Below, piece by piece: positions 1 through 10,865 of a DNA stretch of 64,000 bases (within the stretch, counting starts at the first letter, position 1; each line of letters opens with the position of its first letter). Source of the DNA: Kalaharituber pfeilii (taxonomy: Eukaryota > Ascomycota > Pezizomycetes > Pezizales > Pezizaceae). Below the pieces are notes generated by a model, which saw only the letters and a program-made list of their open reading frames with translations, did no database searches and was not told the origin of the DNA. The stretch spans positions 558,001 through 622,000 of the forward strand of contig WHUZ01000007.1 in assembly GCA_015179045.1 (NCBI GenBank), written 5' to 3'. A program made the translations under genes and the position numbers.

Positions 1-1681
1 ACTACATTGATATTATTCCACAGGGTTGGGCGGCCGTTTCGATCTCCCTAAGCGAGGTTCAGGATGAACTTTACCTTTCCCGGTTTCAGACTGGGCAAAG
101 CCAATTAATGCTCCGTCTCCCGTTGACACGGCATAACTCTAGAGATGACGCTGAGGAGATCTTCGAATTTGAGACCGGCATGGAGGCATTGAAGGAGATC
201 TTAGAGCAAGCCAATATTAGTACCCATGCAGCAAAGGAAGCAACTGCAGGGGGTAAAGCAAGTAAGACGGAGTGGTGGGCTGAGCGGGAGAAGCTGGATG
301 CGCAGTTGGGCGAGCTGTTGGCCAACATCGAGCATTGCTGGCTGGGCGGGTTTAAGGGTATCTTCGGGCAGTACCCGAAACATCCTGAGCTTCTAAGACG
401 ATTTAGATCGACGTTTGAGAAGATCCTGGCAAAGCATTTGCCAAGTAGACAGTCGCGAAGGGCCGGGAAGAAAGGAGGGGCGAGCGGAGAGCCCGTGAAG
501 ATTGATCCGAGAGTATTGGATTTATTTGTCGCGATTGGAGATCCTGCTGAGGCAAAAAGGGCCGGCGATAATGAAGATGACTCAGAAAATGACCTGGAAT
601 CTCCGTTACAGGATTTACTGTGGTTTGTGTTTGACATATTACAGTTCCATGGCGAGAGAAACGCTTACGACGAGATTGATATCGATGCGGTACAAACGAT
701 TCCCTTTATTTCAATCCCTGTTACAATTCAAAATGCTGACTGATAGTCCCCGAATAGATGGTTGTCGATGTCACCGAAGCCCTCCGCAGCTACCACCAGG
801 GAATTCGCTACTCCGCCAAATCCGAATGCGAAGAAACTAAGCACACTATCCTAATTCTCGACAAGAACGTGCACATGATACCCTGGGAATCCCTACCCTG
901 TCTCGATGGCCATGCCGTCTCACGGCTCCCCAGCATGGCTGCCCTCCGCCACATCCTCGTCAGTAATCAAATGGACTATGACCAGGCGCGACCTGGCGTA
1001 TACGTCGACGGGGAAAAGGGCACCTGGGTCCTCAATCCCAGCGGGGACTTGATCAGCACGCAGTCCACCTTCGAACGCGAACTCCAGACGCTCCCAGAGT
1101 CCTGGACCGGAATCTCCTCCCGTACGCCCACAGAGACTGAATTTGCGCATGCACTTGGCTCTACTGATATCTTCCTCTACTTTGGCCACGGCTCTGGTGC
1201 CCAATTCATCCGCGCCCGCACTGTTAAGAAGCTCGATAAATGCGGCGTGGCAATGCTGATGGGCTGCTCCTCCGGCGCGCTCAAGGACGCCGGCGAGTTC
1301 CAGCCGTATGGCATGCCACTTGCGTATCTCCTTGGCGGATCCGCAGGGGTTGTAGCAAATCTATGGGACGTGACGGACAGGGACATCGATCGGTTTAGCA
1401 AGAGGGTGTTGGAGGATTGGGGACTGTTACGGCTCGGTGCGGGGACTGCAGCCGCAGCGAAGGGGAAAAGTAGGAGTAGGAGTAAAAGCCGGGAGAGGCC
1501 CAAGGGGACGCAAGTTGACGACGACGGCGGGTTGTTTGGAGTTCCTGGCGTCGTCAGCGCAGGGGGGAAGGGCAAAGTGTCCCTTGTGGAGGCGGTTGCG
1601 CAGGGACGAAAGGAGTGTCATTTGAAGTACTTGAATGGGGCTGCGCCGGTGGTATACGGGGTTCCGGTTTATCTTGGTTGA
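1..1681 (+). CDS. ESP1: separase (peptidase C50), 3' part
   Basis: Cysteine protease that cleaves cohesin Scc1 at anaphase onset. The gene enters from the left edge, so only the C-terminal catalytic part is present. The first exon is open from base 3 and ends at 689; the intron is 690-757 (68 nt, CTGAC branch, CGAATAG acceptor); the last exon is 758-1681. The join is phase 0 and restores the family segment DIDAMVVDV. The catalytic dyad is visible: His in FGHGSGAQFIR (codon 1187-1189) and Cys in MGCSSGAL (codon 1264-1266). The upstream exon has the expected IPQGWAAVSISLSE stretch. Between the caspase-like fold and the C terminus (PVVYGVPVYLG) lies a Lys/Arg/Ser-rich insertion with SRSRSKSRER. 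The family is certain; the N-terminal helical repeats lie outside the window. Confidence 0.96.
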
Positions 1682-3117
1682 TATAGATTTGGTATATACA
1701 GTGTGGTAATTGCTTACATGAGTATCATACCGTTTACTAAGATTTGTTGGGTAGAGGGTAACAGGGTAGAGAACAAGGTTTACATGGATCAATATAAATT
1801 TCTGGGTTCTGTTATTATGTTGATCTACTGTTTGTTATCATATCATGATTCACGACATGGTAGTCTATGTTATCGTTTGTCGCTTTATTTCCTTTTGCAT
1901 AGTGTCCACCATTTTTTACCTTCACACTACTTGCATTTTTGCTTGTTTTTTGTGCTGTGCTGCGCTATCTATGAATATGTATCCCCTGGAGCAATGGGTC
2001 AAGGCATCAGGAGTTTAATTGGTAGTAATCACTAGCATCAACCATACTTTTCATATATCCACTTTATATCAACATGTATATATATATAGTATTATAAAAG
2101 TTGGTATATTAAACATGCACCTATCTCACCTAGTCATGTATAAGTCTAAAATCCCGGCTCCCCAACGCCCTCAATATATAATCTACAATGCTGCGTTATA
2201 GATTTATATAGAGCAGCTGGCTGCTACATGTGTTATAAATGATAACATCAGCCAGCAAGGTTCAGGTTTCTTATCCCGAATTTCAATTCACAGTCTACAC
2301 CGTTGAGACAGACCCCTAGATAGAAATGAGACAATTTCAAGGAAATTACTGAGAAAACCTTTTCAATGCCAGCAAAAACGCACAGACTCCTGTTCAATGC
2401 CATCAATGTTTTCAATCTAGCAACTAACTGACTTAAGTGTGATGGCAACCATAATAAACCTACTTGGCGATACCAGATTGAAATGTTGCGACTGAATCTT
2501 ATTCCAGATTAGACAATAATAAATTCTCTCAGTTGAATCAAATACATGTAAATGGAAAAAGAAGCGTCTATATTAGAAGATAACAGTGAAATATATATTT
2601 TATACATTTGAAATGTTGGTTTAGAAGGGATAGAATCTATTAGTTGGCAATTGATAGTACTGAAAACGCGTCAATTTAGGTGGACCCGCTTTTCTAACTA
2701 GAATAGTCCACAGGACCATTGTACCAGACACTTTGTTGCTAAATTAAAAACATTGATGGCATTGAACAGGAGTCTGTGCGTTTTTGCTGGCGTTGAAAAG
2801 GTTTTCTCGGAAATTATTTCTGTGCCCTGAAGAGCAGCTAATCACAAACCCAGTTCTCAGGGATAACTATGCTGTGAAGAACTAAGGAGGGAAAAAGTAA
2901 AAGAAGAAAGAGCGAAATATCCTTAAGAGAAGAAAGAAAAAGCCAAACCTGATACAGTTGATTAATCCATATCCAAGCAGATTTTGACATGCACATACCC
3001 TATCTTCTTCACGGCGCTGTTAAAACCCTTCAACATTTCGAAAGGCCAAGTACATGCCTGGAAAATACCAAGAATTCCAAACATGTGAACCGTGAAATAC
3101 ATTGGAGTTTGTATGTC
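1682..3117. other. intergenic, AT-rich, contains a fold-back
   Basis: This stretch lies between the tail-to-tail ends of separase and the H2B-like gene. Only short open frames are present and none resembles a known protein. The one structured item is the 74-bp inverted repeat listed separately at 2351-2808. Confidence 0.6.
2351..2808. repeat. inverted repeat with 74-bp arms
   Basis: The left arm is 2351-2424 and the right arm is 2735-2808, in opposite orientation, with 3 differences in 74 positions by eye. They are separated by about 310 bp of AT-rich DNA with no coding potential. Beyond GAGAAAACC on the outside and TAGCAAC on the inside the similarity fades. No clear target-site duplication was found at the arm ends, so it is described as a fold-back or decayed MITE and not assigned to a family. 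Confidence 0.8.
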
Positions 3118-3976
3118 CTAGTCATCGTACTCTGGCTGCTTTTTAAGGGACGCCCCGATACGCTTCTTGGTATTCGCAACGTTTGCGGAGTATTCTAGTT
3201 GAGGAGTCAGTAAATGTCAAAATTCGTGTAATCTGGGAGCAAAGTGTAGACTGCACTTACTCGTGATTGCCTTGGTACCTTCCGATACGGCATGCTTAGC
3301 AAGCTCGCCACTGATTTTGATATTAGCTAGTGAAGTCTAATCCCCAGAAAAACTCACGGAAGTATCAATCGACAAGCAGTCTAAATAGTCGTTAGCAATT
3401 TATCCATGGTTTCTGTATATCAATCCTTACCTGAATTTCACGGGAGCTGATCGTCGATTTTTTACTGTAGGAAGCGAGTTTGGCAGACTCGGCGCAGATA
3501 CGTTCGAAGATGTCTAAGATGCACAGATTACTCTCATTCTTGAATTAGAGAAGCGACCGCACCAATTTCCTACCATTGCAGAAACTATTGAGAATTGACA
3601 TGGCGTTTTTGCTAATGCCTGCAATGAAAGTCATGCTTAGATTGATTCCAGCGCAGAATCACTGGATATACATACCAGTATCTGGGTGAACCTGCTTGAG
3701 CACTTTTTGGAAAGCCGTTAGTTAAAGACAACAACAGACAGACTAATCGAGGCACTCACCCTTGTTTATGTAGCCGGACCAGGTTTCCTTCTTCTGTTTC
3801 TTTCTCTTCTTGTCACCTGGAGCGCTGGGCTCTTTCTTCGGCCTGCCAACAGATTTTTTGATCTTGTCCTTGTACTCCTTACCTTCAGCAACAGAAGGAG
3901 CTGCTTTGGGCATAATGGGCTTTTTGTTGTCCAAGGATGTCTTAGCCAGAGCCTTGCTTGGGGCCTTTCCAGGCAT
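3118..3976 (-). CDS. histone H2B, divergent form with extended tails
   Basis: Nucleosome core histone of the H2B family, 173 aa in seven exons: 3976-3760, 3702-3676, 3618-3574, 3513-3431, 3380-3358, 3310-3261, 3194-3118. All joins use GT-AG and rebuild the H2B core: KVLKQVHPDTGIS, NDIFERI, KKSTISSREIQ, LILPGELAKHAVSEGTKA. The start is the ATG before PGKAPSKAL. Fungal H2B is usually about 125-140 aa. This one has an N-tail of about 60 residues containing VGRPKKEP, which resembles an AT-hook core, then a basic run before ETWSGYINK. It also continues past the normal end (TKYS) with about 21 extra residues finishing KKQPEYDD. Core replacements include ETWSGYIN where fungi usually have ETYSSYIY, and Cys residues in SFCNDIFERIC and TACRL. 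No H2A gene is adjacent. It may be a variant or paralogue of the main H2B; the family call is firm and the variant status is inferred. Confidence 0.93.
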
Positions 3977-6132
3977 CACAAGAGATCGTGTTGTTGGTGT
4001 TGAAAAGAAAGAACAGATGTGCCTGTGACGCTCAGAGATGTGAATTATTGGTTGTAGGGAATGCCGATAGATGAGGGGTGATTTAGAATGGAGAAGTGGA
4101 AAATGGTGTGCGAGGGGAAAATCAGAGCGTATCAGAGGGTGGGTGGATTGTGAGGAAATAGCGGGCGGTCCTGAACGTTGAGCATGCTTGGGGGAATACG
4201 TCCACATTACAGGCACAGGCACGGTGGGCCACGGGGCAGAGGGCACGCTTTCTCTTCAACAGTCTCGCATAGGGTCTCTTGGGGTAGGCCACCCGAGACT
4301 GCGACTTGCCCTCTATCAGTCTCAATCTGCCGTTCCTAGCATTTGACTGCTTGTACCGTATACCGATCCTGTGGCCTGCAGCCAGACTATCGTGTTCACA
4401 CACTCGAAGAGTTGATAACTTGGTTTTGTCTCTGGTAGACTCGGCTTCTGGCACATGGTCTGCTCGATTCTCTGACATGTCAGTTACAGGCCAGCAGGCA
4501 CAAGAGACTACAATGAGACCTACTTGTATGTGAATACTATAGACACATCTAGACTTGCCTCGCGTCCTGGGGCGAGAACCTGCTAAACGAGCCTGACGCT
4601 TTCCAGCGAGATCGTAAGCTCTCTCCTCTTATCTATCTTCCATTCAACCACATACCTTCTAATAGAGCACCGACGCTCACATATTCCCTCGTCTCCGCTC
4701 ATTCGTCTTCATGCTCAGACTCCACAGATTGCTGTAAACATTTAAGTCACAGTCCAGTGTGCATGTACAAGAGAAGGATGGAAATCAGAAGCATTGAAAA
4801 GAACAGTAGGTACTGTTCACCTTCCCATCCCGCTAGCCCAACCCAAAGGAGTGGAGATGGGAGATGTGCCTTTACCGGTCGAATAGAACAAAGTGACATC
4901 AAGCAGGGGCTGACCGCCCGGAGGGTGAGCGGAAAGCTTTGCTAAACATATGTAGCAATGAATAACATGAAATGAAACGCCTTGAGGATGCTGCCACATA
5001 TATTCCTATACTTCTCATAAGGATGGACGACTGGGATATCATAGAAATGAATTACATGTGTGCACAACCTGATTCGGGATAGACTTCAGAAGAAGCACTG
5101 CGTCTTGTGATTATGATGTGAACCAATAAAGCTCTGAAAAGAGGTGAAAACTAACTGATCTAAACCCCTCCGATAGATGTCAGCTCGCTCGACTTTAGCA
5201 TCATTAGCCATTCGAAACAAGAGCACCCAATCATTGCACACGAGTGCACGGAATATTTGAGGGAAAAGGTCGATGCGAAATGATGTACAGATCTGGGACA
5301 AGGCCCTAGCACTTGGAATGGATCTCTGATCGATGTCTGATGAGCAGCACTTTAGCGGCGGGAGCAAGGGTCTAAAATAGACGAGCGAATATGTACCTCT
5401 TTAGCCATGCAGCTGAGAAAGCATAGATGCATAGGGAAGCACACCCAGTGCGGGAGAAGTAATAGTCTGCAGGTTTTCGCATCGACATGTAACCTCTATT
5501 GAAGATTCCCATGCGTCGCATACTATACAAAAGCCTTGATTGGACTAGCGCACTGAAATGAGCTTCCACAAATTTAGAGCGCGCCTATTACCCTATGCAG
5601 GACACCAATATCCACAATTTCTTACGTGTCTAGCCCGAGATGACAGGTCAGATGGCACTCTGCCTGTGGATGAGCTTGCGTGGGGCGTGGAAATGGGGCA
5701 GGGATTTGCTCTCGTTTCCAGGCAGGGATTAGCCGTCGTTTCTTTTATTATTCTGGTCTGGTTTTATTATTCCTTCCCAGCAAATGGCCGACGTTAACTT
5801 GGGGGCTCAAATTTGAGTAGGAGTGGCTGCATAGGCTATTGATATTCCCACCCACCGCACCATCCTTTGGTACCCCTTCCTTTCCTTTCAGCTTAGCCAG
5901 ACGTTTAATTGCCTGTCATTGTCCGACCTTCGCTCTTTTCGCCCTCTGTCCCTTCAATACGTCGGGCACTGAAAGTGGACACTGGGATCGACAGCGAATC
6001 TGATTTTCCTGTGATACGTTCTTGAGTCGGAAGGGCTCGTCGCGCGTGAAAAGTCTGGCAAGAATAAAAGGCTCGCGAAAGCAGCAGGTCACCACTTGGA
6101 TATGCGACATTGGTGCTTCGGAGTTTTTTAAT
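3977..6132. other. intergenic, no gene recognised
   Basis: This 2.1-kb stretch holds the shared upstream region of the H2B-like gene (-) and the DUF7729 gene (+), which point away from each other. Open frames here are at most about 120 codons, overlap on both strands and match no family known to me. No RNA gene or repeat was seen. Confidence 0.5.
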
Positions 6133-7492
6133 ATGACTACGGCGGGCGTCTCTCTATTGATGTCAACTTCAGGTTCAGCATCGCCGTTGGAAAAGGCAGC
6201 AACGCAGAATGTCCACAAAAATGACCACCAGCGAAGGGCAATATTAAGCTCTAAGCGTCACAATCGCTTTATTCTACGACATTCGTTCAACCCAATCACA
6301 CTTATTATTATTTTTACTTTAATTTTCTTTGCTACTGGAAGCATTGCCCAAAATAGTGAAAAGGATGAGGATTCTAATGCCACTTCGCTATCCATTACGA
6401 CTAAAGCCACAAGTACCACATCACAAGAAACGAGAATGAGCACAACTGCATCAATCAAGCCATCAACTACAAGTGGTGATGATGAGGAGGAGGAGAGGGA
6501 CGAGCAGGATGAAGATGAGGATGACGAGGACGGCATACCAGTACAGGGAACGGATGACCTTCCAACACCCTTCGATACCAACATGGGGAAAGTATTTACA
6601 ACTACTACCTGCCCAGCCTTCTTTAACTTGTTCCTAAATGATCCTGTCTTTAAGAATTGCCTTCCACTCTCTGCTATGCTCCAGGTCAGTCTAACACTTC
6701 TTCTCTTGTCGTGTAGGTGATTAACAAGTTCAAGCAGAACTCAAAATCATTCTTCGAGATCATGAAAAAGAGCGGATTTGCTACAACTCGGGTTCTTGAT
6801 GCAGCCTGTTCGGTGGATTATCCTCTATGCGCTGCAAAAATGGAATATTATGGTCGTGAGATCAAAACCCCAGAGCGATGTGGTACGGAGTTTGCCTCGA
6901 AAAATCAATTGGTTATTCAAGCCTACGCGGCATTCATAAGTTATCCATCTTTATACAAGGCTAGTTGTCTTAAATCAGACTCCGGCTCTTATTGTAAGCA
7001 CAGCCCCAAACGTTCGATATAATAGCGTTATTGATGCTTTGAAGGTTACGTTGATGCGGTTACCAATGTATCAAGTCCGGATGATTCCCACATATACTAC
7101 ATTCCTTTAGGTGTGAAGCTACCTGGAGGGTCACGGCCTACGTGAGTGTTGCCGACTGTGCATCCAATGCAATTTGCTGACTTTCTCCTTAGATGCTCAA
7201 GCTGTCTGCAAGAAACAATGGATATATTTCGTGAATACGCAGGAAATAAAAGCCTACCATTATCTGAGACATACGTTCCTGCAGCAAATCAAATGAATAT
7301 TGGTACGTGCTTGCACAGGAGTTGACCTCCCTCGTGACTACTTCTAACCTTGAAACAACAGCATGTGGCCCTGAATACGTGAACACCTCCGTGCAGTACG
7401 TCGTCACTGGGGCGGCCACCCACAAAAACTTTCCACATACAGCAAAAGTGTTCATTGTCACATTGTTTCTTTCAGTGGCGCTTTTCGTCTGA
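6133..7492 (+). CDS. DUF7729 family GPI-type surface protein
   Basis: Predicted secreted, membrane-tethered protein of a Pezizomycotina-wide family with unknown function. Exons: 6133-6684, 6738-6993, 7045-7141, 7193-7302, 7362-7492 (381 aa). The first ATG in frame is at 6133; a second at 6160 is also possible. A basic stretch is followed by a hydrophobic segment (about residues 47-72, FNPITLIIIFTLIFF) that acts as signal peptide or anchor. Next come a Ser/Thr-rich region and a run of Asp/Glu (about residues 115-136). The DUF7729 core has conserved cysteines: TTCPAFFNLFL, a Cys-Leu-Pro-Leu turn, LDAACSVDYPLC, SGSYC, CSSCLQ. The last 20 residues are hydrophobic (VFIVTLFLSVALFV), as in GPI-anchor signals. 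Intron 1 was placed at 6685-6737, not at the earlier AG at 6716, because this restores the family motif LQNSKSFF. Confidence 0.85.
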
Positions 7493-9151
7493 ACGCAAGC
7501 CCCGGATTCTTCAACTAAACGGACAGCGTGTGGGCTTGTCACAGACAATCTATGTTTAAATTCTTGCTGTATTGTAAGAAGTTAATAATGAGGGGTTATT
7601 GTCAATATTTTGATTTTGTCTGTTTTGGGGCGTCTGACAAGGGGTTATAGAGGAGTTCAGTGTGACGCTGGTGACGTGATTTCTTTACAACTCTACTTCT
7701 TCTAAAATGGCTTTGCGATTTCACCAAAGGCGTCATTTTTTGGTTCTAAGTTCACTATACCCGGTTGAGAATTTATTTTCTCTTACAGTCAGCTTTGTTG
7801 TTTCTCTCTTTGCATTCTCATGCCGCGTTTTAGTGGTATTTTATTCCATGCTTGGTATACTTGGAATTTCATCGCCCTGGTGGGTAACGGATTGCACCCA
7901 GATTTCTTATGCTTGACGACATTCTGCTAGTAGGGGGGTTCAGATGGCGGACGCAGTCCCACGGAGGCTCCCCCGCCCTGCAGATTGAAGTAAAGATCTA
8001 TATACCAGTTTTAACATCGCGCACTTCGAGAGATCACGAAGCCGAATTCTCGGACTCCGTGCTTTTGGGGCCATCTTCCATTGGTGACAGTGAACTTGAG
8101 AGCAATAGCTTCTGTTTTTGCGGCCTCGGCTAGTGTTGCAAAGTTCGGCATATATTCCTTTTCGGACCCTACATACTTGTACCTATATTTTCTGCATAGA
8201 GCGAGTGCCGTTCGATCAATTGGTATCGCAGGTTCGTCGTGAGACAGTGACGGCTCGAACCGGAGAAGGGTAGCAGCCGCAACTAACACAACCGATGATT
8301 GATCGGCTTAGACAGCGGTGCGCACGTTTGTCGATCAAACATACCGGTATATGTTCTAAATTATCTGCGTCACTACTGTAAGAGCGAATTTTTAATGCTC
8401 GTATCCCCCCGCTGGATATCCCCCCTCCATGCAGCCATCGTCAATCTGCAACGGCGCAGCCGTAACATCAATAATATCCAGGTTTATCAAGGCAGGACGG
8501 GGACAGCTGCAGTTATTTTGTACTCGGTTCGACGTACCCCACTACCCCACGGTCGGCAGCTCCTAGCGGGTTTGAGGTCGGGTTTGACGACGGCGGCTGA
8601 AGTGCCCGTTGCTTGTATCGCAAGCTATAGCTCTGGGGTATGTCTTGCTCAGCGATTGAACCTTAAGTCCCAGGGAATAAAATTTAGAAGAATCCTTCAT
8701 TGCAATTGGCTCCGAACAAGTAAGGTCTATTTTGATTTGGTACAGGGTTAATTCTGTTCTCGCAGAATTTCGAGAGTTTTAGAATGTTCGTACGACCAAG
8801 TGTGAGACAGAGAGTGCGACTGAGGCTGGGGGTCCTGGGAATGGGATGCGCAGAAATCGAGGGTGTGTGTGTTGGCGGGAGAGGAATTGCAAATGGTGTT
8901 ACAGGCGTTGGGGGAGTTGGGGATTCTGAGGGTGGTGGAGGTAGTGGTAGAGTTGGAGCGGAATGGACACACTTGGAGAGGACAGCAGGCCTGGTGAGAG
9001 CCGAGGTAGGCGGCATTTCGAGGATGTTTCGGTTTCGAGTGTGCATCATCTGTTCTAGAATCTGTTTGTTTGTTTACTGTTTCAAATCTTTTCCTTTCCT
9101 TTTTATTTGCCACTCTTTATCTATTTTCCTGTTTAGGCAGCCCGCAGGAGG
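7493..9151. other. intergenic, no gene recognised
   Basis: The 3' flank of the DUF7729 gene and the 5' flank of the oxidoreductase gene. Several frames stay open for 90-150 codons, notably 8299-8751 (+) and 8684-9113 on both strands. Their composition is biased, they overlap each other and they show no domain, so none is called as a gene. Confidence 0.45.
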
Positions 9152-10513
9152 ATGACAGATTTGCGAGCCATAACTAACCTTGGGGCACGACTCCCCTCCT
9201 CTTTCCAGCACCTGTACACAGCGCACATCACCTGCGTCAAACCCCTCTCTCCCACCGTCCGGCTGTTTACTCTCGTGGTAACGGCTCCGCTGCATAGCCA
9301 GCTGCTGTCGCATCTCTCAAAAGATGTTACAGACACCTCTACCAGTGCTGCCTCAGAACAATCAGTTCAAAATCCAAAGCCCATTCCGCTGTTGAGTGTA
9401 ATCCCTTCCCCACCCCCTTCTCCACCCATTCCCGACCTCCTCCCAAATTCTTCACACATATCGGACGTGTTGTTGTTGTTGCTGTTGTTGTTGTCAGATA
9501 CTTACAGTCGTTCCGCACTAGTTCTATCCAGGCCAATTCCTAGATCTGCACCTTCCCAATCTCCCCAAGCCCGGCGGCTTCACGATCGTGTCGGTACCGT
9601 CGAAGCTACCAGAACTACAGCTGGCCGTCCAGAAGGCGGAGTGGAATCCAGCAGCAAAATGGCTTTGGGACTTGTTATACGATGATGATGGAATGGTAGA
9701 GGAGACGAATGCGGAAGTCAAGGTAAGAGTGGGAGGAGAGTTTCGATGGCCTCCACCACCACAGGACGGAATTGGTGGAGTGGTGGAGGTGAAGAGGATC
9801 AAGCACGTGGTGTTGGTAGCGGGGGGATTGGGAGTGAAGTACGTACATACCCTCCCATCTGCCCCCTTACCCTCATGTCACTTTGTCGATTTGTTGGCTG
9901 ACATTTTTGTAGCCCATTGATCTCGATATTCAGCCACCTCCATGAGACACACCGTATCGGGACGAATAAAATGAAACTTACGTTCATCTACGCCTGTCGC
10001 CTCACTTACCACGCAACCGAGCTTGCCGACATTATTGCGCAAATACCTTTTCTGGATGAGGTACTCAGGATCGTAGAATCTGACTCGTGGCCTAGATTGG
10101 CGCAGGGCGGAGGAAGCAGTGGGGCTAGGTACACATCGCCATATCTAGATGCTAGAATTCACTTTACCCTCCCCTCCCCCTCCCCCTCTTCCCCTTCCCC
10201 TTCCTCCTTCACAGCCACCTCACCCGCCCTGCGCATCACGCTTTATCAAAAATCGCAGAATGTTGCGCCGGGTGTCCGTCTCACGTTCTCTTTTACAAGG
10301 CCCACGGCACAGGAGGTGCTTGATGTTCTTGCTATGCCTGGCATTACTGAAGGCGACTGTGCGGGTGAAGCGGGGAATTCGAAGCGGGATGGGGACATGC
10401 AGACGGTAGTGTATGTATGTGGGCCGAGAAGGATGACTGATGAATTTGTTGATGCCGTGGAGAGGGAGAGTGGCGGTAAAGGCGTGAGGGTTCTGAGTGA
10501 GAGGTGGTGGTGA
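9152..10513 (+). CDS. OXNAD-type FAD/NAD(P)H oxidoreductase
   Basis: Flavin-dependent NAD(P)H oxidoreductase of the ferredoxin-reductase fold, closest in layout to oxidoreductase NAD-binding domain-containing protein 1; substrate unknown. Model: exons 9152-9397, 9522-9838, 9913-10513 (387 aa). The FAD-binding barrel shows AHITCVKPLSPTVRLFTL, PGQFLDLHLP and GGFTIVSVPS. The NAD-binding half shows VVLVAGGLGVNPLISIFSHL, VVYVCGPRRMTDEF and a C-terminal SERWW. Intron 2 (9839-9912) is clear and restores GGLGVNPL. Intron 1 (9398-9521) is less certain: the GTAATC donor is weak, but the acceptor must lie just before TTCTATCCAGGC because an in-frame stop precedes it. Loops are long and Ser/Pro-rich, including one encoded by a CCT/CCC tract near 10165-10215. 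It is convergent with DCR2. Confidence 0.85.
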
Positions 10514-10676
10514 GTGGCGGTCAAGGCTGGTGATTTTATGAGTATTGCACTAGGGTATATAGAAAAAATAATGAATAGATAATTCAGAGGACAGTATGTC
10601 TCGAAGTCATTTATTATGTACAGTGAAGTTATACTACTGCAAAACGCCAGACGACTTGGATGAAGATGAATAGAGG

Positions 10677-10709
<33 letters not shown>

Positions 10710-10865
10710 TTGTACAGGCAAACCAAGGAAAACATAGAAATCCCATAGAAAACATGTGACAGAACAATCAATAACAAGTCCATATAATAGGCTCACAATA
10801 AGAATCATAATTATAGATGAGCATTGAAAAAAAAAAAAAAAGAAAGAGCTCCCCGTTCTCAAGCC
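10514..10865. other. convergent 3' region with poly(A) tracts
   Basis: This short spacer separates the ends of the oxidoreductase and DCR2 genes. It contains a run of about 29 A (10677-10705) and a second run near 10826-10840. It must hold both transcript ends; no hairpin terminator is expected or seen. Confidence 0.6.

Noticed and set aside
6685..6716. 32-nt intron in the DUF7729 gene
   Set aside because: Too short, and the resulting join breaks the family motif. The 53-nt intron ending at 6737 restores LQNSKSFF.
8684..9155. Overlapping 120-codon ORFs on both strands before the oxidoreductase
   Set aside because: They mirror each other, show no domain, and the plus-strand one is Gly/Val-biased. 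It was considered as an extra 5' exon but gave no supported join.
10677..10705. Poly(A) run as the tail of a retrocopy or SINE
   Set aside because: It lies between two intron-containing genes with no duplicated target site or promoter boxes. Similar runs of all bases occur throughout the window.
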